The notes: generated from the letters alone by a model not told the origin. 64,000 nt of DNA from an uncultured Chloroflexales bacterium (GCA_937918935.1 CAKZSI010000028.1:1-64000); one strand, 5' to 3'; positions 18,911 to 27,814 are shown, counted from the first letter of the stretch. Numbers and translations: made by a program.

Positions 18911-19744
18911 TTACTCATCCCGCCGGAGGCGCGCAACTAGCTGGGAGTAGAACTGGCTGCTTGGCCGCAGGCGCACAAAAGTGCAGACCCGCGGGCTGCG
19001 CCGCACCACCACCTCGTCACCCTCCTGCAACGACAGGTTCTCGCGCCCATCAATGGCCAGATTGGCGTGGTGGCGACTGCGGAGTTGCAGGGTCACCACC
19101 GCGTCCTCGTGCAGCACCATCGAGGGCACCCGTGAGAGATGCGGCGCAATGCCCACCAGCAACAGCGCCCGTGAACGCGGATCAACAATCGGCCCGCCCG
19201 CCGCCAGGGCGTAGGCGGTCGAACCGGTTGCCGTCGCCACCAGCACCCCGTCAGCATGGTAGGTCGTCAATGGCGAACTATCCACACTCACCTGCACGTT
19301 CACGATACGACTGATCTCGCTGCGCGAGAGCACGATCTCATTGAGCGCCGTGAAGTCGGCGATGCGTATGTCCTGGCGATACAGACTGGCGCGGATCAAC
19401 GCCCGTTCGTCGTACCAGCCGCCCCCCTGATCCACCAGTTCGATCGCCTGTTCAATCTCATCGGGCTGCACCTCGGCCATGAAGCTCAGATGCCCCAGCG
19501 CCACCGCCAGCACGGGAATGTCGAGCGGAAAGCACAGGCGCGCTGCCCGCAACACCGTACCATCCCCGCCCATCGCGACCATCAGGTCGGCGTCGTTCAG
19601 CACCCCTGGCGTATCGCGTGCTTCCTGCGACACCCCACGCCATACGGCTATGTCGCGCGATCGCAACCACTCGGCCAGTTTTGCCGAACGCTCGATAGAG
19701 ACGGAGGAGAACGGATTGTAGAGAATGGCTACCCGCCTGAGCAT
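18911..19744 (-). CDS. nadK: NAD kinase
   Basis: A 277-residue NAD kinase, which phosphorylates NAD to NADP in the cytosol. The diphosphate-binding GGDG is at 59-62 in VAMGGDGTVLRAARL. The ALNEIVLSR motif (Asn 135, Glu 136) and the conserved GVLVATATGSTAYALAAGGPIV stretch complete the family signature. Length is normal for the bacterial enzyme. The usual G-x-L-G-F-L segment reads GHLSFM here, a small variation. The start ATG at 19744 follows GAGGAGCCCT. A plausible promoter lies at 19796-19824 on the minus strand, in the divergent spacer shared with the first WXG100 gene. Confidence 0.95.
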   Translation of the reverse strand: MLRRVAILYNPFSSVSIERSAKLAEWLRSRDIAVWRGVSQEARDTPGVLNDADLMVAMGGDGTVLRAARLCFPLDIPVLAVALGHLSFMAEVQPDEIEQAIELVDQGGGWYDERALIRASLYRQDIRIADFTALNEIVLSRSEISRIVNVQVSVDSSPLTTYHADGVLVATATGSTAYALAAGGPIVDPRSRALLLVGIAPHLSRVPSMVLHEDAVVTLQLRSRHHANLAIDGRENLSLQEGDEVVVRRSPRVCTFVRLRPSSQFYSQLVARLRRDE

Positions 19745-19795
19745 CGTGAGGGCTCCTCGATCAGCAAGGTATGGCGTCCGCGGGACAGTGCCACA

Positions 19796-19824
19796 AGCAT
19801 ACCATGGAACGATGGTCTCAACAA
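19796..19824 (-). promoter_or_regulatory. candidate nadK promoter
   Basis: Read on the minus strand, TTGTTG (19819-19824) and TATGCT (19796-19801) are 17 bp apart. The match is moderate. Confidence 0.35.
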
Positions 19825-19925
19825 AGGCCAGCTACCGTATGCCTCGGAGCCGCCCGTATCCTCCTGGCCCACGCAGCGGTACATACAGCGAAGTATCCGC
19901 GTTTCTAGCAGAGGAGTCTCCACCC

Positions 19926-20207
19926 ATGAGCGACCGCGTTCTCTCCACCGCCATCGCCCGCGAGGCTATCAACGCCTTCCAGCGCATCGTTACCGGCCCG
20001 CTGCTCCAGCAGATCAGCGAGTTGAACACCCAGGGCCAGATCCTCAGTGAACCGAGCAACTGGGATGGGCGCCTGGCCGCCGAGTTCCGCGCCCAATGGA
20101 CCGACACCCACCAGAAGCTGATCAGCACCCAGCAGGCCCTCGAGGAACTGCGCCGCCAGATCCAGCAGATCAACCAGAACATCATGCAGGCCGGCGGCAA
20201 CATGTAG
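19926..20207 (+). CDS. WXG100-family protein (EsxA-like), first copy
   Basis: A 93-residue all-helical protein with the hallmark Trp-x-Gly turn (W46-D-G48, in PSNWDG) halfway between two amphipathic helices (about 8-40 and 50-85). Length, the absent signal peptide and the central W-x-G fit the WXG100 family of type VII secretion substrates, which leave the cell as folded helical-hairpin dimers. The C-terminus is Gln/Asn-rich; the usual Y-x-x-x-D/E signal is not evident. The ATG at 19926 is the natural start, since upstream residues in the open frame are not helical. It heads the cluster that encodes the EccC/EssC ATPase at 22.8 kb. Confidence 0.8.
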   Translation: MSDRVLSTAIAREAINAFQRIVTGPLLQQISELNTQGQILSEPSNWDGRLAAEFRAQWTDTHQKLISTQQALEELRRQIQQINQNIMQAGGNM

Positions 20208-20418
20208 CTCGCGCAACTGTCCGCGCGGGTCTCACCGCAGGCACGTTCGCCGGCGTTGGACCCGCGCGGCCCAATTCCGCCCTTGATTGTGAGCATAGCC
20301 TACCAGGCACGGCGAAGCATCGCCCCACCCTCACACGATCGGCGAGCCCTTCGCTCAGGGTGACCCGCATCCCCGAACCGCTGACGATGCCCTCGCCCGT
20401 GCCACGAGGAGCCTGGCC

Positions 20419-22011
20419 ATGAACATCAGTTCGGCGCGCCCCGCGGCGCTCACACGCTACGCCCGCGCCACCGACGCCTCCGCCACGGGGCTTGAAGGCG
20501 AGGCCAGTCGCCTCGCCCGCATTCTGTCCCACTTCGCCGCGCGTTGCACCGAGTATCGCGTACCCGAAACCGACGCACTGGCCGGCCGTCTATCGGTTGC
20601 GGCCCGTGATCAGGCCGCCCTGGCCGCGTGGACGGCTCAGGTGGCTCAGTCCTTCAGCGCTGCCGACACACGCGCTGCAGCCGCGGCAGCCCTCCGCGCC
20701 CAGGTCATCCGCTGGATGAGCGACCACCGCATCCGTATGTCGCTACCAGCCGGGGTTAGACAATTGATCGAACTGGTTCGCAGTCGCCCCGAACTGGCTG
20801 GCGAGGTCTGGAACGGCATTGCCACGATGCTCGACTACCATCTCGCCGAAATCGAGCGTGTCATAAAGATGTACGGGCCTGCCTGGCCCTCGCAGATCCC
20901 CTTCCTGATGGCGAAAATGGGTCCCTCCCTGGCGCTGCTGGGCATGCTTGCCGGGGGCACGGTAGTTGCCAGTGACTGGTCGCGCTGGATGGCTCAACCG
21001 ATAACCTCTCCTGAGGACTTCTTGAGTCTCGTCCATTCCAGCGTCTGGGGCCTGATGTACCGCCCTGTTGATGAGCAGCGCATGCGTTCAATTACCGCGC
21101 GGCTTGACCGCATCCACCTGGCAGTCTGCGGCACGCTAGGTACATGCTCGCACCCGCGGCCGTCGGCGTTTGCCGAACCGCTCCGCGACCCCGTGCGGGG
21201 CATTCTTGATGTCCCGGTGGAGGCGATGTACGACCCTGGCACGGTGCGCCATCGAGGCGCGGATGGCCGGCTCTACCTGAGCCCCCAGGCGCTGATGTAT
21301 GGCGAACACAGCCTCATCGGCTCCTACTCCGGCGAGCAGGTGCGCCTGGCGCGGGTGGGCGCCAATGAGTACGCCTTTGGCATCTCCGGGTTGGACGTTG
21401 CCAATGCCCAGGGACCGAACACCTATTATGCCGTTGCGCTCACCTCGCAGGGTGACGCGGGGAGCGAAAACAAATACTTTGCCTACGTCAAAGAGCAACT
21501 CCTTGGCCACCTCGAGCGTCTGCCAGAGGGCAGCACCATTCACCTGGCCGGTCACAGCATGGGCGGCGGCATAGTCATGCTCGCGCTCAACGATCCTGAG
21601 GTGCAGCAGCGCCTGCAGAGCGGCAACTTCACCGTCGGTTCGGTAACCACCTTTGGCGCGGTGCGCCCCAACCGCCCGCGGGTCAACGGCGTGCCGCCGG
21701 AAACGCCGAGCGCGCTCGCCGGGCCGCTGTTTGCCAATACGGTTGTGCATCACTACGTGGACGCCGACGACGCGCTGGCGCTCAACGTCGGCGCAGGCCA
21801 CGATCCGAGGCGTTTCGCCAACGTTCATCTCCTCGACGACGGCGATATCACCGACCCGCGGGTCGCCCATCTCTCATATGATACCAGCAGCTATCGCGGG
21901 CTGCCGGCGGCGGCGCAGGTGCTGCCCTTCGCCATCGACCCCGCTTATCACGAGGTGTACGCGCCAATCCCGCCCGCCACACCTCCAGCGCCCTCACCCT
22001 GCGGAAACTGA
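20419..22011 (+). CDS. putative type VII secretion-linked lipase/esterase with helical N-terminus
   Basis: A 530-residue protein. Residues 1-100 are predicted helical and Ala/Arg-rich, with Trp 71, and resemble the WXG/LXG-like targeting domains of type VII effectors. Residues 110-230 are also largely helical, with one hydrophobic stretch (about 168-186). The C-terminal domain (about 290-515) has the alpha/beta-hydrolase nucleophile elbow GHSMGGG (Ser 380), Asp candidates at 448-450 (HHYVDADDALALN) and His candidates at 484 and 511. The neighbourhood of Ser 380 (AYVKEQLLGHL ... STIHLAGHSMGG) matches the class 3 lipase type. There is no signal peptide. The ATG at 20419 follows GAGGAG. An antibacterial or surface-acting effector exported by the adjacent machinery is inferred. 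No immunity gene is apparent beside it. Confidence 0.75.
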   Translation: MNISSARPAALTRYARATDASATGLEGEASRLARILSHFAARCTEYRVPETDALAGRLSVAARDQAALAAWTAQVAQSFSAADTRAAAAAALRAQVIRWMSDHRIRMSLPAGVRQLIELVRSRPELAGEVWNGIATMLDYHLAEIERVIKMYGPAWPSQIPFLMAKMGPSLALLGMLAGGTVVASDWSRWMAQPITSPEDFLSLVHSSVWGLMYRPVDEQRMRSITARLDRIHLAVCGTLGTCSHPRPSAFAEPLRDPVRGILDVPVEAMYDPGTVRHRGADGRLYLSPQALMYGEHSLIGSYSGEQVRLARVGANEYAFGISGLDVANAQGPNTYYAVALTSQGDAGSENKYFAYVKEQLLGHLERLPEGSTIHLAGHSMGGGIVMLALNDPEVQQRLQSGNFTVGSVTTFGAVRPNRPRVNGVPPETPSALAGPLFANTVVHHYVDADDALALNVGAGHDPRRFANVHLLDDGDITDPRVAHLSYDTSSYRGLPAAAQVLPFAIDPAYHEVYAPIPPATPPAPSPCGN

Positions 22012-22036
22012 CTCGAAAAGAGGGGGCTCAGGGTTT

Positions 22037-22140
22037 CACATACCCCTGCCTGCAGGGAGGGTCTGACTGCGCTGATCGGCGTCAGCACAGTGGCCCTCAC
22101 ATACCCCTGCCTGCAGGGAGAGTCTGGGAGGGCCGGTCCC
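22037..22140. repeat. pair of direct repeats within the secretion cluster
   Basis: CACATACCCCTGCCTGCAGGG followed by AG-GTCTG occurs near 22038 and again near 22097, about 60 bp apart, in the 278-bp gap between the lipase gene and the second WXG gene. It belongs to the family of CCTGCC-type intergenic modules. Confidence 0.6.
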
Positions 22141-22289
22141 TCTCAGAAACCCTCGTTCCTCGCTCGGTTGGGGGAGGGGAAATCCCCCGCCCTCTCTTGC
22201 CGACGAGGATGGGCCAGGAGAGCAGAGCCTTCCCAGGGACCCTCTTCGCTAACCATTCGTGTCAGAGGACTCAAACCAGGAGAGCATGA

Positions 22290-22661
22290 ATGTCACACGA
22301 TATCTGGCAAGATGTGCGCTGGGACCACGGTGCGGCCGCCGAAGCCGTAGCGGCGCTGCAACGCGCCGCTGGCGAGATCGACCGCTCGCTCGCCGAGATC
22401 GGGCAGACCAGCCGCGAAGCCACGACCGACTGGCTCGGCCCGCACCGCGAGCATTTCGATAGCTGGCGCGGTCGCGTGCACACCGAGTTAAGCTCCATCG
22501 CCGCGGCGTGTCGTCGAGCCGCCTCCGCCGTGCAGCAAGCCAGCGCCCGCGCCCACGAAGAGCAGGCCCGGCGCCTGCGCGAGCGCGAGGAACACTATCG
22601 CCGCGAGCGTGAGGAACGTGAGCGGCGGCAACGCGAGCGCAGCGGTCCTCGCGCTGTATAA
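22290..22661 (+). CDS. WXG100-like protein with a charged C-terminal tail, second copy
   Basis: A 123-residue helical protein. The first 90 residues form a WXG100-type hairpin with W48-L-G50 in TTDWLGPHREHF, between helices at about 14-45 and 52-88. Residues 89-123 are an extremely charged tail (repeated E, R, Q) predicted to be a continuous helix, unusual for WXG100 proteins. The ATG at 22290 follows AGGAG (in CCAGGAGAGC) at proper spacing. It lies 98 bp before the ATPase gene and may be co-transcribed with it. A heterodimer with the protein at 19926 is a reasonable inference. Confidence 0.75.
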   Translation: MSHDIWQDVRWDHGAAAEAVAALQRAAGEIDRSLAEIGQTSREATTDWLGPHREHFDSWRGRVHTELSSIAAACRRAASAVQQASARAHEEQARRLREREEHYRREREERERRQRERSGPRAV

Positions 22662-22748
22662 GATGTGCGGTTCCCGGCGCTATGTGCGGGGTCAGCGCGA
22701 TGCCAAACCCAGATGTGCCGCATCCGACCCTGAATCTACAATCGCCCT

Positions 22749-22755
22749 GAGGAGG
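22749..22755 (+). promoter_or_regulatory. ribosome binding site fixing the GTG start of the ATPase
   Basis: GAGGAGG ends 4 nt before the GTG at 22760, which fixes the start despite the non-ATG codon. Confidence 0.7.
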
Positions 22756-22759
22756 CCAG

Positions 22760-25700
22760 GTGCGCGATCACACCTTCAACCGGCCGCCACGCATGCGCCC
22801 GCGCTGGGCCACCGAGCGCGTGGATCTACCCGAACCACCGGCGCCCCCCGAGCCAGCGCCCACCGACTGGGCGCAACTGGTGCTGCCCCTGGCGGGCGCG
22901 GGCATCTTCGCCAGTGCCGCCAGCCTCGGCGGCGGCAACCCGCTGCTGGTCGGGTTGCCCAGCGGCGCCCTGGCGCTTATGGGGATCGGCGCGGCGCTTG
23001 CCAACCGCCGCGCCGCCGCGCGCCGCGCCGCCGCACAGTACGCCGAACGGCGCGCCTACTTCGAGGATCGCCTGGAGAGCCAGCGCGCCCGGCTGCGGCG
23101 CCTCTACGACCAGGAGCGTGGTGCGCGGCTCTACCTCTGGCCCGATCCAGGAGAGTTGCTGCTGATCGCCGGCGTCACCGGCGGCAGCGCCCCCGAGCCG
23201 CGCCTCTGGGAACGCCGCCCGGACGACGATGACTTCCTCGACCTGCGGGTGGGCAGCGGCAATCTCCCTGCCGCAAGCCAGGCGCACGTGCCGCCCCCCA
23301 CTCCGACTGGCCCCGTGGACCAGCGGCTGCTCCGCATTGCCGCCGAACACGCCATGTTGCGCCAGACGCCCATCAGCGTGCCCCTCGCCACGCTTGGCTC
23401 CCTCGGCCTCGCCGGGCCGCGCCCGGCGGTCCTGGCCCTGGCCCGCGCCCTGCTCTGGCAGGCAGCCGTGCTCCATGCCCCCGGCGATCTGCGCCTGGCC
23501 GCCCTCTACCCGCCCGCGAGCGCCGCCGAGTGGGAGTGGCTCCGCTGGCTGCCGCACACAACGCCGCTCAACAATGACCCTTCGCCGGGTCTGCGCATGC
23601 TCGCTGGTCACCCCGAAGTCGCCGAGCGCCTCACCAGCGACCTGCTCGACCAGCTCAGCCGGCGCAGGGAGCGGGCCGCGCGCCCCGATGCCGCCCCGCC
23701 CACCCCGCGCATCCTGGTGCTGGTTGACGGCGACGATCTTCCACGAACCTACACCGCCATCACCGAATTGCTGCGCCACGGCGGGCCGCTGGGCATCGCC
23801 ACGCTGCTGCTGGTTCCCGCCTGGTCGTTGCTCCCCGAGTCCTGCGCGGCGATGCTCGAACTGGAAGCCCATGGCGCCCGCTGGACCCGCGCCGGTGATC
23901 AGTGGCCCCGCGAGCGCTTTTCGCCCGACCAGGCCGATCTCGGGGCCAGCGATCAACTCGCGCGCCACCTGGCCGGCGTGCGGCTCGTGGAAAGTGGCGG
24001 CGCGCAGGACGTGCCCCGCTCGGTCCGGCTCTTCGACCTGCTCGGGGTGAGCACAGCCGGGGATCTGACGCCGCCGCACTGGTGGAACGAACTGCCCGTT
24101 ACTGCCTGGCGCGCCGATGTGCCCGTCGGGGCCGGGGCCGATGGGCAACCCATCTGCCTCGACCTGAACGAGAGCCGCCATGGCCCCCACGGGATCATCG
24201 CCGGAGCGACCGGCGCGGGCAAGAGCGTGCTGCTGCAGAGCATCATCGCCGCCCTGGCCACGACCCATCCCCCTGAGCGTCTGCAACTGCTGCTGATTGA
24301 CTTCAAGGGAGGCGCCGCCCTTATGCCCTTCGCTGCTCTGCCCCACTGCGCGGGGCTGGTCACCGACCTGGAAGGGCGCCTCGCCGAGCGGGCTATGACG
24401 GCGATCAAGAGCGAATTGCGCCGGCGCAAGGAAGTGCTTAAGAGTGTGGCAACCGCCCACGGCGCCCGCGTCGAGAACATCGGCGACTATCGCACCCTGG
24501 CTGCCCGTGCCGGGCTGCCGCCGCTGCCCAATCTGCTGATCGTCGTGGACGAGTTTGACGAACTGGCCCGCACCTACCCCGGCTTTGTGGCCGAGTTGAT
24601 CCGTGTCGTGAAGCAAGGCCGGTCTCTGGGGGTGCATCTGCTCCTGGCAACCCAGCAACCCGCGCGGGCCGTCTCCGACGAAATCCGCAGCCAGCTCACC
24701 TTCTTCATCGCCCTGCGTCTCGGCAGCGCCGAAGACAGCCGCGAGATGCTGCTCAAACCCGACGCCGCTTTCCTCCCCACCGATCTGCCGGGGCGGGCCT
24801 TCTTCCGCGTCGGCGCCGAGACACGGCTGATGCAGGTGGCCCAGGTCACCACGCCGCACCGCGCCGCTGGCGCTGCTCGGGCCGCGGGGCCGCGGGTGAG
24901 CTTCCTGCGCGACGGGCGCGAGCAGCCCGTTACCGTCGCTCACGATCCGCTTCGCGACCGGCACGAGACCGATCTCGACGTCCTGGTGCGCGCCCTGCGT
25001 GAGGCCGCCGAGGCTCGCGTCCCCACTCTGGCCGGCTGGCAGCCGCCCCGGATCTGGCAGCCGCCACTCCCCGCGCGGCTGCCCCTCGCGGCCCTTGGTG
25101 AGCGCGTGGCCGAGGGGTGGAGCAAACCTCCCGCCGGGCCGGCCTGGCTCCGCCAGGCCATCGGCCTGCTCGATCTGCCCCAGGAGAGCCGGCGCGAGGC
25201 CTTCACCGTCAGTCTGGCCGATGGTCACCTGGCGGTGATTGGCGCCCCCGGCAGCGGCAAGACCACCCTGCTACGTGCCCTGGTGTTCGGCCTGGCTCTG
25301 TCGCACGCGCCCGACGACCTCTGGTGCTACTTGATTGACGCCGGCGGGCAGGGCCTCGGTCCCCTGGCCGGCCTGCCGCACGTCGGGGCACACATCCAGG
25401 CCCGCGAACGCGAACGGGTGCGCCGCCTGATGCGTATGCTTGACGCGACCATTCGCGAACGGCAAGAGGCGCTACGGGCCGCCGACGCCGCCGATCTGCC
25501 GGCCCTGCGCGCTGGCGGCGGGCGCCTTCCGGCCATTCTGGTGGTGATTGATAAAATCGCTGTGCTGCGGGAAGAGTTTCGCGATGGTCACAGCGGCGAC
25601 GAGATCATTGACGACCTGATCCGTGTCGCGCGCCTGGGCCGGCCCTTTGGTGTGCATCTTGCGCTCAGCGCCGACCGCGCGCCCGATCTCACCTACCGGC

Positions 25701-26896
25701 TGCTTTCGCTGATGGAGACCCGTATTGCCCTGCGCCTGCCGGAGTTGCACGACTACGCCGATCTACTCGGCGCACGGGTGAGCGCGCCGATCCCGCAGCA
25801 ACTGCCGGGGCGCGCCCTCGTGGCGCACCCTGACTATGGCCCGCTCGACCTGCACATCGCCCTGCCGGGCCTCGAGAGTGAGGGCGCCGCGAGCGATACG
25901 GGCGAGGAACGTCCCGGCGCGTTGGATGCCGAACTGGCTGTCGAACTGCGCCAGCAGGCAGCGCGGTTGAGCGCCGTCTGGTGGGAACGTCGCGCCAACA
26001 CCGGCGCAGGGCCGACGCCAATCGAACTGCTGCCCGAAAGTCTGAGCCTCGCGTCGCTGACGGACGCAGCAGCGGCCCCTGCGTCTGGCGACTCGCTGAC
26101 TGCACCAATCGGGCGCGAGAGCCTGACCCTGGGACCGGCCTGGCTGCGCCTGAGCCAGGAAACGCCCCACGCGCTGATCATCGGACCGCGCCGCAGCGGC
26201 AAGACGGGCGCCCTGCTCTGCGCGGCGCGCGCCCTCATCAACCGCTACGGCCCCGGGGAACTGCGCCTGTTCGTGCTCGACGGGCCGCGCGGGGGGCTAC
26301 GGCCACTGCACGCGCTGCCCCACACGCTGCTCTACGCCGACGACGAGCCTGGCGCCGCCGCGCTCCGTGCCAGCCTCCTGGCCGCCCGTGCCGGCGCGCC
26401 CACCCTCCGCCGGGTCGTGCTGATCGATGACTACACCCTCTGCCGTGAGCGCATGCGCGCCCAGTTGACCCAGAGCTTCGGCAGCGAGCCCAATCTGCAC
26501 GAACTGCTCTGCGAGATTGCTCAGGTCGGCGGTCAGCATGGCGAGCATCTGCTGGTCGCCGCTGGCGTCACCTACGCCGACGACAACCTGCTGCGCGCCC
26601 TCGACGCTGGCCGCGCCGGTCTGTTGCTCTGGCCCGGACGCTACGATCCCGGCACGCGCCTGCTGGGGATCGCCCTGCCCCTGGCCGACCAGCGCGACAG
26701 CGACCAGCCGCCCGGTCGAGCACTATTGGTGCGCGACGAAGAGCACGAGTTGGTGCAACTCGCCCAGACCGATGCCGCGTGGCCCTCCTCCTGGGAGGGC
26801 ACAGCCCTCCCGGAGCCTCACGGGCAGGAGGAGGCGGAATCCGGGGTTCCGCCTTCCTCTCCAACCGTTCATGCCTGCAACGAACCTTCTCTCTGA
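22760..26896 (+). CDS. essC: type VII secretion ATPase, EccC/EssC-like, FtsK/SpoIIIE family
   Basis: A 1378-residue membrane ATPase that would drive export of WXG100 proteins. After a Pro-rich N-terminus there are two membrane helices (about 38-54 and 60-82), a helical DUF-like domain (to about 450) and three FtsK-type modules. Module 1 is complete: Walker A GATGAGKS (482-489), LLIDFKGG (511-518) and Walker B VVDEFD (595-600). Module 2 keeps GAPGSGKT (828-835), but its Walker B reads VVIDK (Lys 932 replaces the catalytic acid). Module 3 has GPRRSGKT (1142-1149) and VLIDDY. Active first and degenerate later modules are the known pattern in EccC. N-terminal FHA domains, typical of Firmicutes EssC, are absent. 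The start is GTG at 22760. The symbol is by family resemblance. Confidence 0.9.
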   Translation: MRDHTFNRPPRMRPRWATERVDLPEPPAPPEPAPTDWAQLVLPLAGAGIFASAASLGGGNPLLVGLPSGALALMGIGAALANRRAAARRAAAQYAERRAYFEDRLESQRARLRRLYDQERGARLYLWPDPGELLLIAGVTGGSAPEPRLWERRPDDDDFLDLRVGSGNLPAASQAHVPPPTPTGPVDQRLLRIAAEHAMLRQTPISVPLATLGSLGLAGPRPAVLALARALLWQAAVLHAPGDLRLAALYPPASAAEWEWLRWLPHTTPLNNDPSPGLRMLAGHPEVAERLTSDLLDQLSRRRERAARPDAAPPTPRILVLVDGDDLPRTYTAITELLRHGGPLGIATLLLVPAWSLLPESCAAMLELEAHGARWTRAGDQWPRERFSPDQADLGASDQLARHLAGVRLVESGGAQDVPRSVRLFDLLGVSTAGDLTPPHWWNELPVTAWRADVPVGAGADGQPICLDLNESRHGPHGIIAGATGAGKSVLLQSIIAALATTHPPERLQLLLIDFKGGAALMPFAALPHCAGLVTDLEGRLAERAMTAIKSELRRRKEVLKSVATAHGARVENIGDYRTLAARAGLPPLPNLLIVVDEFDELARTYPGFVAELIRVVKQGRSLGVHLLLATQQPARAVSDEIRSQLTFFIALRLGSAEDSREMLLKPDAAFLPTDLPGRAFFRVGAETRLMQVAQVTTPHRAAGAARAAGPRVSFLRDGREQPVTVAHDPLRDRHETDLDVLVRALREAAEARVPTLAGWQPPRIWQPPLPARLPLAALGERVAEGWSKPPAGPAWLRQAIGLLDLPQESRREAFTVSLADGHLAVIGAPGSGKTTLLRALVFGLALSHAPDDLWCYLIDAGGQGLGPLAGLPHVGAHIQARERERVRRLMRMLDATIRERQEALRAADAADLPALRAGGGRLPAILVVIDKIAVLREEFRDGHSGDEIIDDLIRVARLGRPFGVHLALSADRAPDLTYRLLSLMETRIALRLPELHDYADLLGARVSAPIPQQLPGRALVAHPDYGPLDLHIALPGLESEGAASDTGEERPGALDAELAVELRQQAARLSAVWWERRANTGAGPTPIELLPESLSLASLTDAAAAPASGDSLTAPIGRESLTLGPAWLRLSQETPHALIIGPRRSGKTGALLCAARALINRYGPGELRLFVLDGPRGGLRPLHALPHTLLYADDEPGAAALRASLLAARAGAPTLRRVVLIDDYTLCRERMRAQLTQSFGSEPNLHELLCEIAQVGGQHGEHLLVAAGVTYADDNLLRALDAGRAGLLLWPGRYDPGTRLLGIALPLADQRDSDQPPGRALLVRDEEHELVQLAQTDAAWPSSWEGTALPEPHGQEEAESGVPPSSPTVHACNEPSL

Positions 26897-27140
26897 AGGG
26901 GAGGCTCGTAGGTGCTGCGGCCCTCGCACCCTCGCCGAGACAAAGCCTCCCTGGAGGGGTAAGGGGAGGCGCAGTCTCCCCGTACCTCCCGTTCCGCCCG
27001 CGGCGGTCGCGCCCCCGATCCAAACGCGAATATAGTTGCCGCCGCGGGCGGCCCAGGAGGGATCGCGAAGGGCGCAGCCCTTCGCACCTCCCCCAGTATA
27101 AAGAGCCGCGCAGCGAAACCAGGGCTAAGGTGACGAAACT
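26897..27140. other. intergenic region with hairpin repeats inside the secretion cluster
   Basis: 244 bp between the ATPase and the YukD-FHA gene. It holds GGGGAGGCTC..., a GGAGG-rich stretch and GCGAAGGGCGCAGCCCTTCGC near 27063-27083 (an 8-bp inverted repeat). There is no gene and no clear promoter, so read-through from the ATPase gene is possible. Confidence 0.55.
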
Positions 27141-27794
27141 ATGACCCGACAACAACAGGAGATGCTGACCGTAACCCTGCACTGGCTCATCGGTGACAGG
27201 GAGCAAACCACAACCATCGTCTGCGAGGACAGCCCTCCCGAAACGCTGCTCCCGCTCCTGATTGACGGTTGCGGCCTGCCGGTTCGGAACGAGCGGGGCG
27301 ATCCGATCGCCTACACTCTGCGGCTGGCTTCACCGGCGGGCCGGTTCCTGCGCCCGGCTGAAAGCGCCAGTGCGCAGGGCGTGCGGTCAGGCAGCCATCT
27401 ATGGTTGACGGAGCGCAGCCTTGCTACGCCACGCCGCTGCCTGCTCGGGCTTCCCGACGGTAGCGAAGTGGCCCTCCCTCCACGTGGCGTCACACTGAGC
27501 CGGGCCTGGCTGCTGCAGGCCCTGGCACTGCTCAACCCCGACACGTACCATCGCGAACTGGCCCTGCTGGAACAGCGCCGCTCCACCTATCGCTACGTGT
27601 CCAATCGCTCCCACTGCCTCATCGCTGCCACCGAGACTGGCCCATGGAGCGTCTCGACCGAGCGCATCGACGTGGCAACACTGCTCAACGCAATGCGCAT
27701 TGCCCCCGGCGCACCCGAACCCCTGCGTGACGGCGACATCCTGACGCTCGGCGAGGAGGGGTTGAGCCTGTCCATCACCCTGATCGGCGACTGA
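27141..27794 (+). CDS. YukD/EsaB ubiquitin-like domain fused to an FHA domain
   Basis: A 217-residue cytosolic protein. Residues 8-90 resemble the ubiquitin-like YukD/EsaB fold of type VII systems: LTVTLHWLIGDREQTTTIVCEDSP, a helix PETLLPLLIDGCGLP, then AYTLRL and SGSHLWLTE. Residues 98-217 have the order of a forkhead-associated domain: LLGLPDGSEVALPPRGVTLSR, then VSNRSHC (153-159), a W-x-V strand, ATLLNAMRI near 179-187 and the LRDGDILTLG stretch (195-204). FHA domains bind phosphothreonine peptides. Ser, Arg and His of the binding loop are present, and Asn 183 is at the expected place. I know YukD/EsaB as a separate protein of about 80 residues, with FHA modules located at the N-terminus of EssC, so this fusion looks like a rearranged layout. 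Its ATG follows AAGGTG. Confidence 0.75.
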   Translation: MTRQQQEMLTVTLHWLIGDREQTTTIVCEDSPPETLLPLLIDGCGLPVRNERGDPIAYTLRLASPAGRFLRPAESASAQGVRSGSHLWLTERSLATPRRCLLGLPDGSEVALPPRGVTLSRAWLLQALALLNPDTYHRELALLEQRRSTYRYVSNRSHCLIAATETGPWSVSTERIDVATLLNAMRIAPGAPEPLRDGDILTLGEEGLSLSITLIGD

Positions 27795-27814
27795 AATCCA
27801 ACATCGCATTATCC

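Noticed and set aside
19725-19925. N-terminal extension of the first WXG100 protein by 67 residues
   Set aside because: The extension overlaps the nadK gene and promoter, is not helical and would abolish the compact WXG100 length; ATG 19926 is the natural start.
22826-25228. Long open frame opposite the EccC/EssC gene
   Set aside because: Antisense shadow; the translation consists of Gly/Pro/Arg-rich random stretches, while the forward frame has three recognisable ATPase modules.
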